From positions 1 to 23,409 of the forward strand of contig MU270167.1 in NCBI GenBank assembly GCA_021432635.1: 23,409 nt of DNA, written 5' to 3'. How positions within the stretch are numbered: position 1 is the stretch's first letter; every line of letters begins with the position of its first letter. The notes beneath the pieces were generated by a model, which did no database searches, was not told the DNA's origin, and saw only the letters and a list, made by a program, of their open reading frames with translations. This document shows positions 10,418 to 18,141 of this stretch, one piece after another. The translations under genes and the position numbers were made by a program. Source of the DNA: Thozetella sp. PMI_491. Its lineage: Eukaryota > Ascomycota > Sordariomycetes > Chaetosphaeriales > Chaetosphaeriaceae.

Positions 10418-11347
10418 ATGCCCAAGTCAAAACGTGCCAAGGTCTTCCACCTCACCCAGGTGAACAAGAAGGGCCGCGAGCAAAAGGACAAGCTCTTCGA
10501 GAGCATCCGGGCCACCATCCCCGAGTACCAGAACTGCTTCGTCTTCCGTGTCGACAATATGCGCAACAACTATCTTAAGGATGTGCGGCATGAGTTGAAG
10601 GACTGCCGGTATGTTTTCCTGTCTCCTCTGACTGCCATTCCGTTTCACTCGATCCTCTCCCCCTCCCCCGCTCCAGGCGAACCACCTTCTTGGCTGGAGC
10701 ACGATTGTCGCAGGAAACAAGTATGAATAGACAGACCGAGAGAGGGATAGCGACTAACTCGTCCCCTGTCCCCTGTTTGTAGACTCTTTTTCGGAAAGAC
10801 CAAGCTTACCGCCCGCGCCATCGGCACGACCCCAGAGGAGGCCCAGGCGGACGGGATCGACGGGCTCGCCAAGTACCTGCATGGCTCGGTCGGGCTCATC
10901 TTCACCAACCGTGACCCCTCGGACATCCAGGAGTACTTCCGCTCGCTGGCACCTGTTGACTTCGCGCGGGCTGGCGCCGTGGCCCCACGCAGCTTCGTCA
11001 TCCCCTCGGGCGTGCTCTACTCGACTGGCGGCGAGGTGCCGGCCGAGCACGACGTCCTCGTGCCGCACTCGCTCGAGCCCGAGCTGCGACGCCTGGGCAT
11101 GCCCACCCGTATGGCCAAGGGCAAGGTGGTACTTGGGGATGAGGCAGGCGAGGGCGACAGCTACACGGTCTGCAAGGAAGGCGACACGCTCGACTCGCGG
11201 CAGACACGGCTGCTCAAGCTCTTCAATGTATGCATAAGCGAGTTCCGCGTACAGATGCTGGCCTACTGGACCTCTGCCACCGGAGAGGTGACAGAGCTCG
11301 AGGACGCCGGCGCGGCCGCCGAGGACATGGATGAAGACGACGAGTGA
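10418..11347 (+). CDS. MRT4: Ribosome assembly factor Mrt4 (60S, uL10/P0-like)
   Basis: Two exons, 10418-10608 and 10783-11347, giving 251 aa. The 174-nt intron has a GTATGT donor and a CTAAC branch at about 10754 before the TTTGTAG acceptor; the split codon (CG|A) restores the family sequence [11 protein letters not shown]. The protein is a trans-acting nucleolar factor that occupies the rRNA site later taken by stalk protein P0 on pre-60S particles and helps mature them. The N-terminus [20 protein letters not shown] is the hallmark of Mrt4, followed by the L10-type domain (about residues 20-130) and the Mrt4 insertion domain. It lacks the long acidic P-protein C-terminal tail of P0, though it ends in a short acidic EDMDEDDE run. 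Length fits the family (yeast is 236 aa). The ATG at 10418 is chosen because it gives the conserved N-terminus exactly. Confidence 0.95.
10609..10782 (+). other. MRT4 intron with an internal alternative 3' splice site
   Basis: The intron needed for the protein ends at 10782. A second good acceptor, a polypyrimidine tract ending CTCCAG at 10676, would give a 68-nt intron of normal fungal size. Use of that site would read in frame to TAG at 10780-10782, exactly where the productive intron ends, truncating the protein after about 98 codons. Confidence 0.5.
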
Positions 11348-12193
11348 CCACAGCGCCGTTCTCTTTGTGTTCTTTATGTGCATATAGGGAGAGCTTCTAG
11401 ATACCCTACATCTGGGTCGGCGTCCTGGCGTATGAAAAGGGAAACCCATGGTCAGAGTTTTGGGAATGAATACGAACAAAATCGAGCACCTCTGTTATAA
11501 AAATTCAGCTTTTGCACTGCGTGAGGACGTCGGGAAGGTAGAAGCCGCCCGCCCAGACGGCATTTAGCAACTGCCGGATTTTTATGGATTTTCTGGGAGC
11601 AACAGCTGCCCACATAGTTTTATTGGTACACTTGGGGGAAGGGGAGGGAATCGTAGCATATTAAGAAAAAGCTCTTAGGGGCCACACCAACACCGGGGTC
11701 AGTCGGTACAAAGAGCCCCTTACCTCTGCCCTTACCTCATATTTTCCATTAAAAACGCAACCCATTTCTCCTCTCCGCCCGCCCTAGCGGCCTGGTTACA
11801 AACGGATATAGTACAAAGCGATGGTTACCTTCCGACAAAATGTGTGTCGGCGTGACAGCTTCCTTCGGGATGGTTATGGTATCTCACGACGGCGAGATTA
11901 CCCTAGAGGTTCGACGGCTAACCTGTGTGGGCGGGCAACCATGTCTCCAGTTAGCCGTTTGCCGAGAAAGTCGAATCTGCGTTGCGGTGAATGGCCTGAG
12001 TCTCTTGTGAAACGACTAGAAGGTTGACAGGACTTGGGCTGCCCCAACCGACAGCCCAACGGATACTTGCAGGCAGTCGAAGGCAAGCGGGCTTAGCCTC
12101 GCTGACCACCGGGCGGATCCTGTAGACGAGAAATAAGGATGACGAGATTCAAGCGGATACCCACCCACAAGACCGATAGAGAGTCCTGCTTGG
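11348..12193. other. Convergent intergenic region, MRT4 / U1-70K
   Basis: About 850 bp between the MRT4 and U1-70K stop codons, expected to hold both 3' UTRs. The only open frames are antisense shadows or short and domain-free (such as 11821-12027). I see no RNA gene or mobile element. Confidence 0.6.
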
Positions 12194-13699
12194 TTAATAT
12201 CGTCGCAGTTTGCGAGAGTCGTCGTAGCCGCCCCCTTCGTATTGGCGCTTTCTTGAACCGTCGTCTCCGTCGCGAGGTCGATCATAATCTCTGCCGCCGC
12301 CGCCGCCGCCGCCGTGGTAGCCGCCACCGTCTCGTGGACGGATAGGCTCCATGTTGCTGCCGGTCTGCCGAGGGTTTCGGTCCCGATAGCCGCCGCCGCC
12401 GCCGCCGCCACCACCGCCGCCGGGCCTGTCATCGTAAGAGCGACCGCCTCCGTCACGACCATACCCACCGCTTGGACCAGAGTAGTCTCGGCGATCGCGT
12501 CCGCCATAACCACCGCCTCCAGGCCCGTTAGGAGCGTTGGATGGAGCGCTAAAGCTGCGGTCACCACCACCACCACCACCACCACCACCACGGTAACCGC
12601 CGCCGCGGTCACCACCACCTGCTCCGCCGCGAAAGCCGCGATCGCCGAAGTTGCCTCCTCCACGGAATCCCCGATCGCGCCCCCGGAAGCCGCCACCATA
12701 CCCTCCACGGAAACCTCCGCCAAACCCACCAGGGCCGCCCATGGGACGTGACGGCATGGCCTTGGTGTAGCCTCTGCCCCCGAGGCCACCACCAAGACGG
12801 CGTGGCTTCCATCCCTTCACAGTGCGGCCTCTCTCTACGTCCACCTTGATACGGCGATCCTTAATACGGATACCATCACAACTCTCTAGAGCAGCTATTC
12901 ACATGCGCGCAGAACGCGCCTTGTCAGTAACGCCTTACCACATTACCTTGATGAGATTGGGGGAGGGGAGGGAGAGACGAATGTTCAAGACAGGCAAGCT
13001 TGAGGGCCATAATCCTGAAGAGCACACTAGAGTCCCATGGAAGCCGTGCTGTTGGGGAGTTAATGTAGTCTTACCTCTCATGTCCTTTTCGCGCTCGAAG
13101 ACGACGAAGGCGTAGCCCCTGTGAGGCTTCTTTTTCTTGTTTCCTTTCTCGTCCGCGTGGGTATCGGCGATGATGCGGATCTACGTCGGGGTTAGCTCGT
13201 CTTGTTTAGGTTTATTGCGTACAGTGGAAGGGGTAACTGACGCGCTCGATGGGACCGAAACGCCCAAACTCGCGCTCTAGGTCCTTCTCGTCCGCCTCGT
13301 AGCTCAAGCGTGCTACTATCAAGGTCTTGAATGCGTCGCCACGGATGTTGGGGTCCTCATTAGGGTTGTCTGCGCAAGCGAAGGGTTAGTTCCAAAATCC
13401 ACCCAAAGGCTGAAGGCAGAGCTGCTGGATCGCATACAGTTCTTAGGGCCATGGTTCAAGAGTGTCTCGACCTCTTTCTTGTGCTCCAGCTTCAGCCGAT
13501 CGCGCCGTTCGAGCCAGCTCTCCGTCGGCTTGTATTCGTACTCCCTCTCGTATTCGGCAAGCGCAGGGAGGAAGTCGGCGACGCCTGAAATGTCGGCTGT
13601 CTTGCGCGCCTCTGACGGATAGTCGCTAGGCGTCACCCAGCGCAGCGGCGGCCGCGGCGCGAAGAGCGCGAGCAGGTTTGGCGGGAGGCGGTCGGTCAT
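12194..13699 (-). CDS. SNP1: U1 snRNP 70 kDa protein (U1-70K)
   Basis: Four exons on the minus strand: 13699-13438, 13369-13242, 13180-13075 and 12894-12194, giving 398 aa. Introns are 68, 61 and 180 nt (GTATGC, GTCAGT and GTAAGA donors). The protein binds stem-loop I of U1 snRNA and helps define 5' splice sites. The N-terminus ([19 protein letters not shown]) and the next ~85 residues match the U1-70K N-terminal domain that wraps the snRNP core and contacts U1C. The RRM follows, with RNP2-like TLIVARL (103-109) and RNP1 RGYAFVVF (151-158). The [17 protein letters not shown] context and the following [20 protein letters not shown] are typical of this protein. The C-terminal half (about 195-398) is Gly-rich with many RGG/GGYRG units plus RD and RDR groups, encoded by GC-rich trinucleotide repeats. 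Start chosen for the conserved N-terminus. It is divergent with the mL43 gene across 350 bp. Confidence 0.95.
12293..12591 (-). repeat. Trinucleotide microsatellites encoding poly-Gly in U1-70K
   Basis: Three arrays read on the plus strand: seven GCC units at 12293-12313, seven GCC units at 12389-12409 with further ACC/GCC units to 12422, and ten perfect CAC units at 12562-12591. All are in frame with the U1-70K glycine codons (GGC/GGT on the minus strand), giving runs of up to about ten glycines. Confidence 0.9.
12895..13074 (-). other. Long U1-70K intron with possible poison exon
   Basis: This 180-nt intron interrupts the RRM just after RNP1, between Arg and Ala codons (G|CT). Inside it, on the minus strand, CTTCAG ends at 13015 and a GTAATG donor starts at 12946, bounding a possible 68-nt exon (13014-12947). 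The downstream 52-nt piece has an ACTGAC branch site and is a complete small intron by itself. Inclusion of the 68-nt exon would shift the frame and meet TAG as the third codon of the next exon. Full retention would also stop, at TAA inside the intron. Confidence 0.4.
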
Positions 13700-14049
13700 T
13701 TTTCCTTAGTTCTCAGCCTGTCCAACGTCGTGCGAATACGATGGAGCCCGAGATGAAAAGTGCGGCCGGGCGCGAGTGTTGGATCCAGGGGGAAGATGCG
13801 AAAGCTTGAGCTCGACGCCGGAAATGAATTTCGTTGTCGGGAACGGGAAATAACGAGGTCTGATAGGTCCATTCTCAGTTTTGCGGCACCTTGCGAGAGA
13901 ACTGCGGAGTGGAGCACCCCGGTTGACCAATCAGCTCGCGCCTCACTTTTTTTCTTTCCCTTGTCCGGGTCAGTCGACTCGATGCTTCTCGTCGGCACGA
14001 CACGAGGTGTAACCTGAGTCGAGGTCATGAGCTGCCTCGACACGACAAC
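13700..14049. promoter_or_regulatory. Divergent promoter region, U1-70K / mL43
   Basis: Only 350 bp separate the two start codons, so both promoters must be here. A forward CCAAT box (CCAATCA) lies at 13927-13933, about 120 bp from the mL43 ATG and 230 bp from the U1-70K ATG, followed by a T/C-rich tract (13946-13961). No TATA box is evident. Confidence 0.6.
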
Positions 14050-14573
14050 ATGACAATCATACCTCTACAGCAGATATCGGCCGCCCGTGTAAGTTGTTTA
14101 TCAAGGAATTTGCGCATCAACGGGGGCTAATAGGCCTCTAGAACGGGGTCGGCGCCTTCATCTTGCAATGCAAGAAGCTGGACTTCCATTACTGCGATTG
14201 GGCTGGTAGCTCCAAAGGCATGAAGTAAGAACTCTTTCCTCTCCCATTTCTAGCTGGCACGGAATTGACCGGTCTCTCCAGTGGCTTCATCAAGTCCGTT
14301 CTCCCCAAGTTCGCGGCCACACACCCGCAGATCGAGTTCACTGTCTCTCCCCGGCCGTCCAAACACCCGATCATTGTCGGCCACTACATCAACGGCCGCG
14401 AGCGAGCAATTTGCGTCAGGAACATGGAGCCCCTCGAGATTCTTCGCAAAGCAGAAATATTACGGGACGCCAGTGGGGAGAAGGTGAGGAAGTTCAAGAA
14501 GCCGGTCCAGAGCACAAACGAAAGTGTGAGAGGCGTCTGGAGTCCATTCCACGGAAACGGCATGCGGGTGTAG
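14050..14573 (+). CDS. MRPL51: Mitochondrial large-subunit ribosomal protein mL43
   Basis: Three exons: 14050-14088, 14142-14224 and 14282-14573, giving 137 aa. Introns of 53 and 57 nt begin GTAAGT and GTAAGA and end TAG and CAG. The first exon has only 13 codons (MTIIPLQQISAAR). The middle exon carries the conserved region with LDFHYCDWAGSSKGM, and the split Asn codon (AA|T) leads into GFIKSVLPKFA. The protein belongs to the L51/S25/CI-B8 family, which has a thioredoxin-like fold without redox chemistry, and it is a structural component of the mitochondrial 54S subunit. The segment PRPSKHPIIVGHYINGRERAICVRN is the family core (central beta strands), and the C-terminus KPVQSTNESVRGVWSPFHG fits fungal members, as does the length. 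There is no separate cleavable presequence, which is usual for this protein. An AATAAA follows the stop by about 95 bases. Confidence 0.93.
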
Positions 14574-14664
14574 GAGGGCTCTCAGATTTCGCGACAGGGA
14601 TTTGTAGCATAACAATGTATGACTACTGTGGGCGTTCCGCTTGGGAGGAGCGTTGGCCAAAGGC

Positions 14665-14670
14665 AATAAA
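14665..14670 (+). terminator. Candidate polyadenylation signal of mL43
   Basis: A consensus AATAAA lies 92 nt after the mL43 stop codon on the coding strand, within the 388-bp convergent space shared with TPI. Fungal poly(A) signals are loose, so this is only a candidate. Confidence 0.5.
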
Positions 14671-14961
14671 GCTTTGTACCATACAGGGGAGCGACGAAAG
14701 AATATCAACAAGTCACACTATATATCACATGGATCTTGATCGCATCAGCCACGTAGAGGGTCAAGACCACGGGCGCTGGGGTCTTGGGAAGAAACTGTGC
14801 GTCTACATTGTGCGCAAGCGTGTTTCTATGGACGCTGAGGGACATGTTCTTGTCGTCCAGCCTTCTACCCCGTGATTTCACGCCGCCTCTTTTTACTGCG
14901 TTCGGTTCATTGTCTCGTACCACTTTACGCTTGCATCTCAGTAAGGTCAGAGGTACGGAGC

Positions 14962-15965
14962 CTAGAGATTGCTGTTGATGATGTCGACGACTGGGCAACG
15001 TCAGCCTCACCCGGGCTCTCCTCGTCTGGTAGGGGGCCGTCCACTCACACTCAGGCTTCAAGCTAGCGCCACCAACAAGGAAGCCATCGATATCTGGCTG
15101 CTTGCTGAGGTCCTTGCAGTTCTTAGCGCTGACGCTGCCGCCGTAAAGAATGCGGGTCTCGTCGGCGACGGCGTCGGAGACGTTCTTCTTGAGCCACGCG
15201 CGGATAGCGGCGTGGACCTCCTGCGCCTGGTCGACGGTGGCGACCTTACCGGTGCCAATGGCCCAGATAGGCTCGTAGGCAATGACGATGCTCTTCCAGT
15301 CCTGGACGCCGGCGAGCTTGGCCTTGAGCTCGCTCAGCTGCGACTCGATGTGGGTGATGGTCTGACCGGCCTCACGCTGCTCGAGGGACTCGCCGCAGCA
15401 CCATATGACGCCGACACCGTCGTTAGTCGCGTACTTGGTCTTGGAGGCAACGAAGGCGTCCGACTCGCCCAGGATGGTCCGGCGCTCCGAGTGGCCGAGG
15501 ATGGTCCAGTTGATGCCGCTGTCCTTGAGCTGGGCGACGCTGATTTCGCCCGTGAAAGCGCCGTTGGGCTTGTCGAAGACGTTCTGCGCCGCCACGTGGA
15601 GGCCGGCGTTGAGGTGCTCCCGGACGAGGAGGAGGTAGAGCGAGGGCGGAGCGATCACGACCTCTGCGCAGTCCCCCCGGGAGGGGCCGTCGGTCAGTCG
15701 CGGGGCGTGCGGACGGAGACCACGGGCAGGACCAGGACCCCGGGGGGGTGGGGGGTGCTACGTACCGACGTTGGAATCCAATTGGGCCGCGTTGAGGTTT
15801 GCAACGATGCTCTTGATGGACTCAATGGTCCCATTCCTGTGGCGGTTGGGAAGGGCCCGGTTAGCTTGCTTGGAGCTTCATTGCGGGGTTTTCGAAGGCA
15901 GCGCGGGGCAGCTTTGGAGGCACACACATCTTGAAGTTGCCGCCGACGAAGAACTTGCGAGCCAT
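14962..15965 (-). CDS. tpiA: Triosephosphate isomerase
   Basis: Four exons on the minus strand: 15965-15928, 15836-15766, 15663-15049 and 14990-14962, giving 250 aa, the normal fungal length. Introns are 91, 102 and 58 nt (GTGTGT, GTACGT and GTGAGT donors; all end CAG). The enzyme interconverts dihydroxyacetone phosphate and glyceraldehyde 3-phosphate in cytosolic glycolysis and gluconeogenesis. Catalytic and binding residues are all visible: Asn10 and Lys12 in GGNFKMN, His94 in LGHSERR, Glu167 in AYEPIWAIGTGKVAT (with the mobile loop 6), YGGSV, and the phosphate-binding GGASL near the C-terminus. The first intron splits the Met13 codon inside the active-site segment, and the last exon encodes only the final nine residues. 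The ATG lies in a strong context (CCACCATGG) after a pyrimidine-rich leader, in keeping with high expression. Confidence 0.97.
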
Positions 15966-16619
15966 GGTGGGCGGTCGGAGAAATACGAGAACCAGAAAAG
16001 GCTAAGATAAGGAGTATAGGGGTCTCGAGAGGATGCTCGGGTATCAAACAAGCTGTTGAGCTACCTAGTATCAGAAGTAGGGCAAAGCGGTAAGGTGGTG
16101 CGAGGTATAAAATCTCGGTGGAACGATTCAAGGCCGTTTGGTCTGCCGGTCGGCGGGAAGCTGCGGGACTAAAATCGGCCAAGGTCGCACAGGAGCCGGA
16201 CGCAGACACCCGGGTGACCCGAGGTTAGCTGTCGTCCATTGGACTAACCGGGGACCGAAACCGCATCCTATTTTATAGCAACTGCTTCGACATGCTCGAG
16301 TTGGTGTTTCTTGTTCAGGATAGGCCGCTCCTTTGCTCGCTCCCGATGCTCCTCTAGCTACGGGCCTGTCACTCCTGCCCGTTGTCACAAGGAGCCTACA
16401 TTATGCTTGGCAACCCTGTAAATGCCGGAAGGGCCTTAAGAAAACTGTAGTGCAGGAACGGCACTTCTCTGCTAGTTTCAGCACATTCCTAACCAACGCC
16501 CATATCACGATCTCAAGAAGGTTGTACCGTAGCGAGCCGAAGAGATCTACCTCTGAGATTTTCGGGTTGGTTTCTATAACACACTAATGCGTGCTGTCTA
16601 TCGCGCTCGTGCGCCTCCT
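15966..16619 (-). promoter_or_regulatory. Upstream region of TPI (after Bud21-like stop)
   Basis: This 650-bp region separates TPI from the gene upstream on the same strand and should hold the TPI promoter and the 3' end of the Bud21-like gene. On the minus strand, a TATAAAATA sequence lies at 16277-16269 and a CCAAT box at 16242-16238, roughly 305 and 275 bp before the ATG. The leader near the ATG is C/T-rich. The order TATA then CCAAT is unusual, so at least one may be incidental. Confidence 0.45.
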
Positions 16620-17771
16620 CTACCTCCGTTTGACGAGGAAACCCCCTTTCTTTTCTGGCGCCCGATGCCTGCCCAACAACTTCTCCTTCAACTGATACGA
16701 CGCCCTGTTTGCCTTAACCGCTAGCCTATCATTCTCTCGCTCGGTCATCACTCTGTACACCGTGGACCCGACCCGTGCATCCTGCACCTCCGGCACCGCA
16801 TGCTTTGCCCGTCGCTCTGCAACATCTAACTTGATCTTCTTTGATTTGGTCACATTCAACTGTTCCCGTCGAGGAGCGTCCTCGTCCTCATCCTCGGACT
16901 CTAGGAGCTCAGGAGGCAGCAGGCCAAGCGCCTCAGGCTTCCTCTTGCGCGGAGACTCGGACGTGGCGACCTCGGCAGCGTCCTCAGCATCCGCCGGCGC
17001 GTCTTTCTCGCTGGCTGCGCCAAACAGCTCCGACTTAGAGGCCGTCGCTTTGTTTGCCCTTCTGCTTCTTGTCTGCTCTGCAAAGAAGGCATCTCGGTCT
17101 TTCCGCTTCTGTCTCCTCACATCCGCTTCCCTAGAGACAATGTTAATCCCCGCCGGGTTGGTTTTGAGCAGATTCCTAGCAGCTTACCTCTCGGCGGCCT
17201 TCGACGCAGCCTGCGAAGATTTGGCGCTCTGGTCCTTGGCTCTTTGCAAGGAAATCGCCTCCGGAGCATCGTCGTCTGAGTCTGAATCCTCCTCGTCCTC
17301 CTCGTCCTCGCCCGCCAACGCGAGAGTAGCAGTCTCGAGTGGGTTTCTCAAGGGTGCCTCCATAGGGGTGACGAACTCCTCGTGCTCGTCATCGTCGAAC
17401 ACTATCCGTTTCCTCTCCGAGGGAGTCTTGAATGGTGTCTCACCAGAGCCTTCCCCATCGCTGTCTCTAATCTCTGCCTTGGGTGACCGTTGTGTTCGAG
17501 ACGACGAGACAGGGACCTCAATGGTAAGGCCCTTGCGACTAGGACTCTGTACATCACCATACGAAGCCTCGCTCTTCTTTTGAGAGGACGGTAGCCCGTC
17601 GTCTTTCCGTGAGCGAGCCGTCTTAGTTTGGCGCTTGGGCGCGGGCGTTTGAACTTCTGTGATCATTTCCCCGCCAGTGAGGCCAGAATCTTCCTCCTTA
17701 GAATCCTGAGGATGAATCGCCTGTTGTTGTAGCTTAGCAGCTGCTGATCGCGTTATCCTCTGGGGCGCCAT
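16620..17771 (-). CDS. BUD21: Bud21/Utp16-like U3 snoRNA-associated protein
   Basis: Two exons on the minus strand, 17771-17188 and 17130-16620, giving 364 aa. The 57-nt intron has a GTAAGC donor, a TTAAC branch and a CTCTAG acceptor, and the split Arg codon joins SKAAER to EADVRRQKRKDRDAFF. The family works in the SSU processome, which assembles on pre-18S rRNA with U3 snoRNA in the nucleolus. The protein is highly charged and low in hydrophobics: a Ser/Lys/Thr-rich N-terminal half, an acidic run leading into DSDDDAPEAISLQRA (about 162-178, the family hallmark), a basic helix (195-220), a second acidic patch, and a basic C-terminus ending KKGGFLVKRR. There is no enzyme motif. Yeast Bud21 is shorter (about 214 aa); filamentous-fungal members have the long N-terminal extension. 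The assignment rests on the hallmark motif and the basic C-terminal region. Confidence 0.75.
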
Positions 17772-18141
17772 GGTCGAAGAAAGCTTATATTTATGTCGGG
17801 TTGAGAAGGCTTTCTTCTAAAAGCTCACTCAAAGGCCAAAAATTGTAGGTGAAAAGCTTTCTGATGTTAGTGAAACAGTGCCGTTCCTGATTGGCTCAAA
17901 TGGGGTGTGGTCCACTAATCTAGGTCCGGCCGACACATCAGACCCGCGCTTCGCTTAATCAACGTCGACTAGTGGAGAGCAGCAACCAGCATACAGACAT
18001 CTTCCTTCGGCGTCGCTCCCATCATTGACTTGGGCCCAATTACATGTGAGAGCTCTGCTACCATATGTACAGTGCTCTGGCTCGCTCCTGGTTCCCGAAA
18101 ACGCTAGCCGCTAGGCTCCGATTCCCGGGAGTTCGACAACG
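17772..18141. promoter_or_regulatory. Divergent promoter region, Bud21-like / TPR gene
   Basis: About 370 bp separates the two starts. A CCAAT box in reverse orientation (ATTGG) lies at 17890-17894. An alternative ATG for the TPR gene lies at 18065. No TATA box was assigned. Confidence 0.5.

Noticed and set aside
10754..11479. 241-codon minus-strand frame antisense to MRT4
   Set aside because: Shadow of the GC-rich second exon of MRT4; no recognisable motif.
12016..12795. 259-codon minus-strand and 145-codon plus-strand Ala/Thr/Val-rich frames
   Set aside because: These are out-of-frame readings of the U1-70K glycine repeat DNA; trinucleotide repeats stay open in several frames.
14969..15934. 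321-codon plus-strand open frame antisense to TPI
   Set aside because: It lies opposite a certain gene, crosses two whole TPI introns and part of the third, and has no domain. Long antisense frames arise from GC-rich codon use.
16453..17889. 13-bp inverted pair (CAGGAACGGCACT at 16453-16465, reverse complement at 17877-17889)
   Set aside because: Several 13-bp matches are expected by chance in 23 kb, the flanks do not extend it, and a whole gene lies between.
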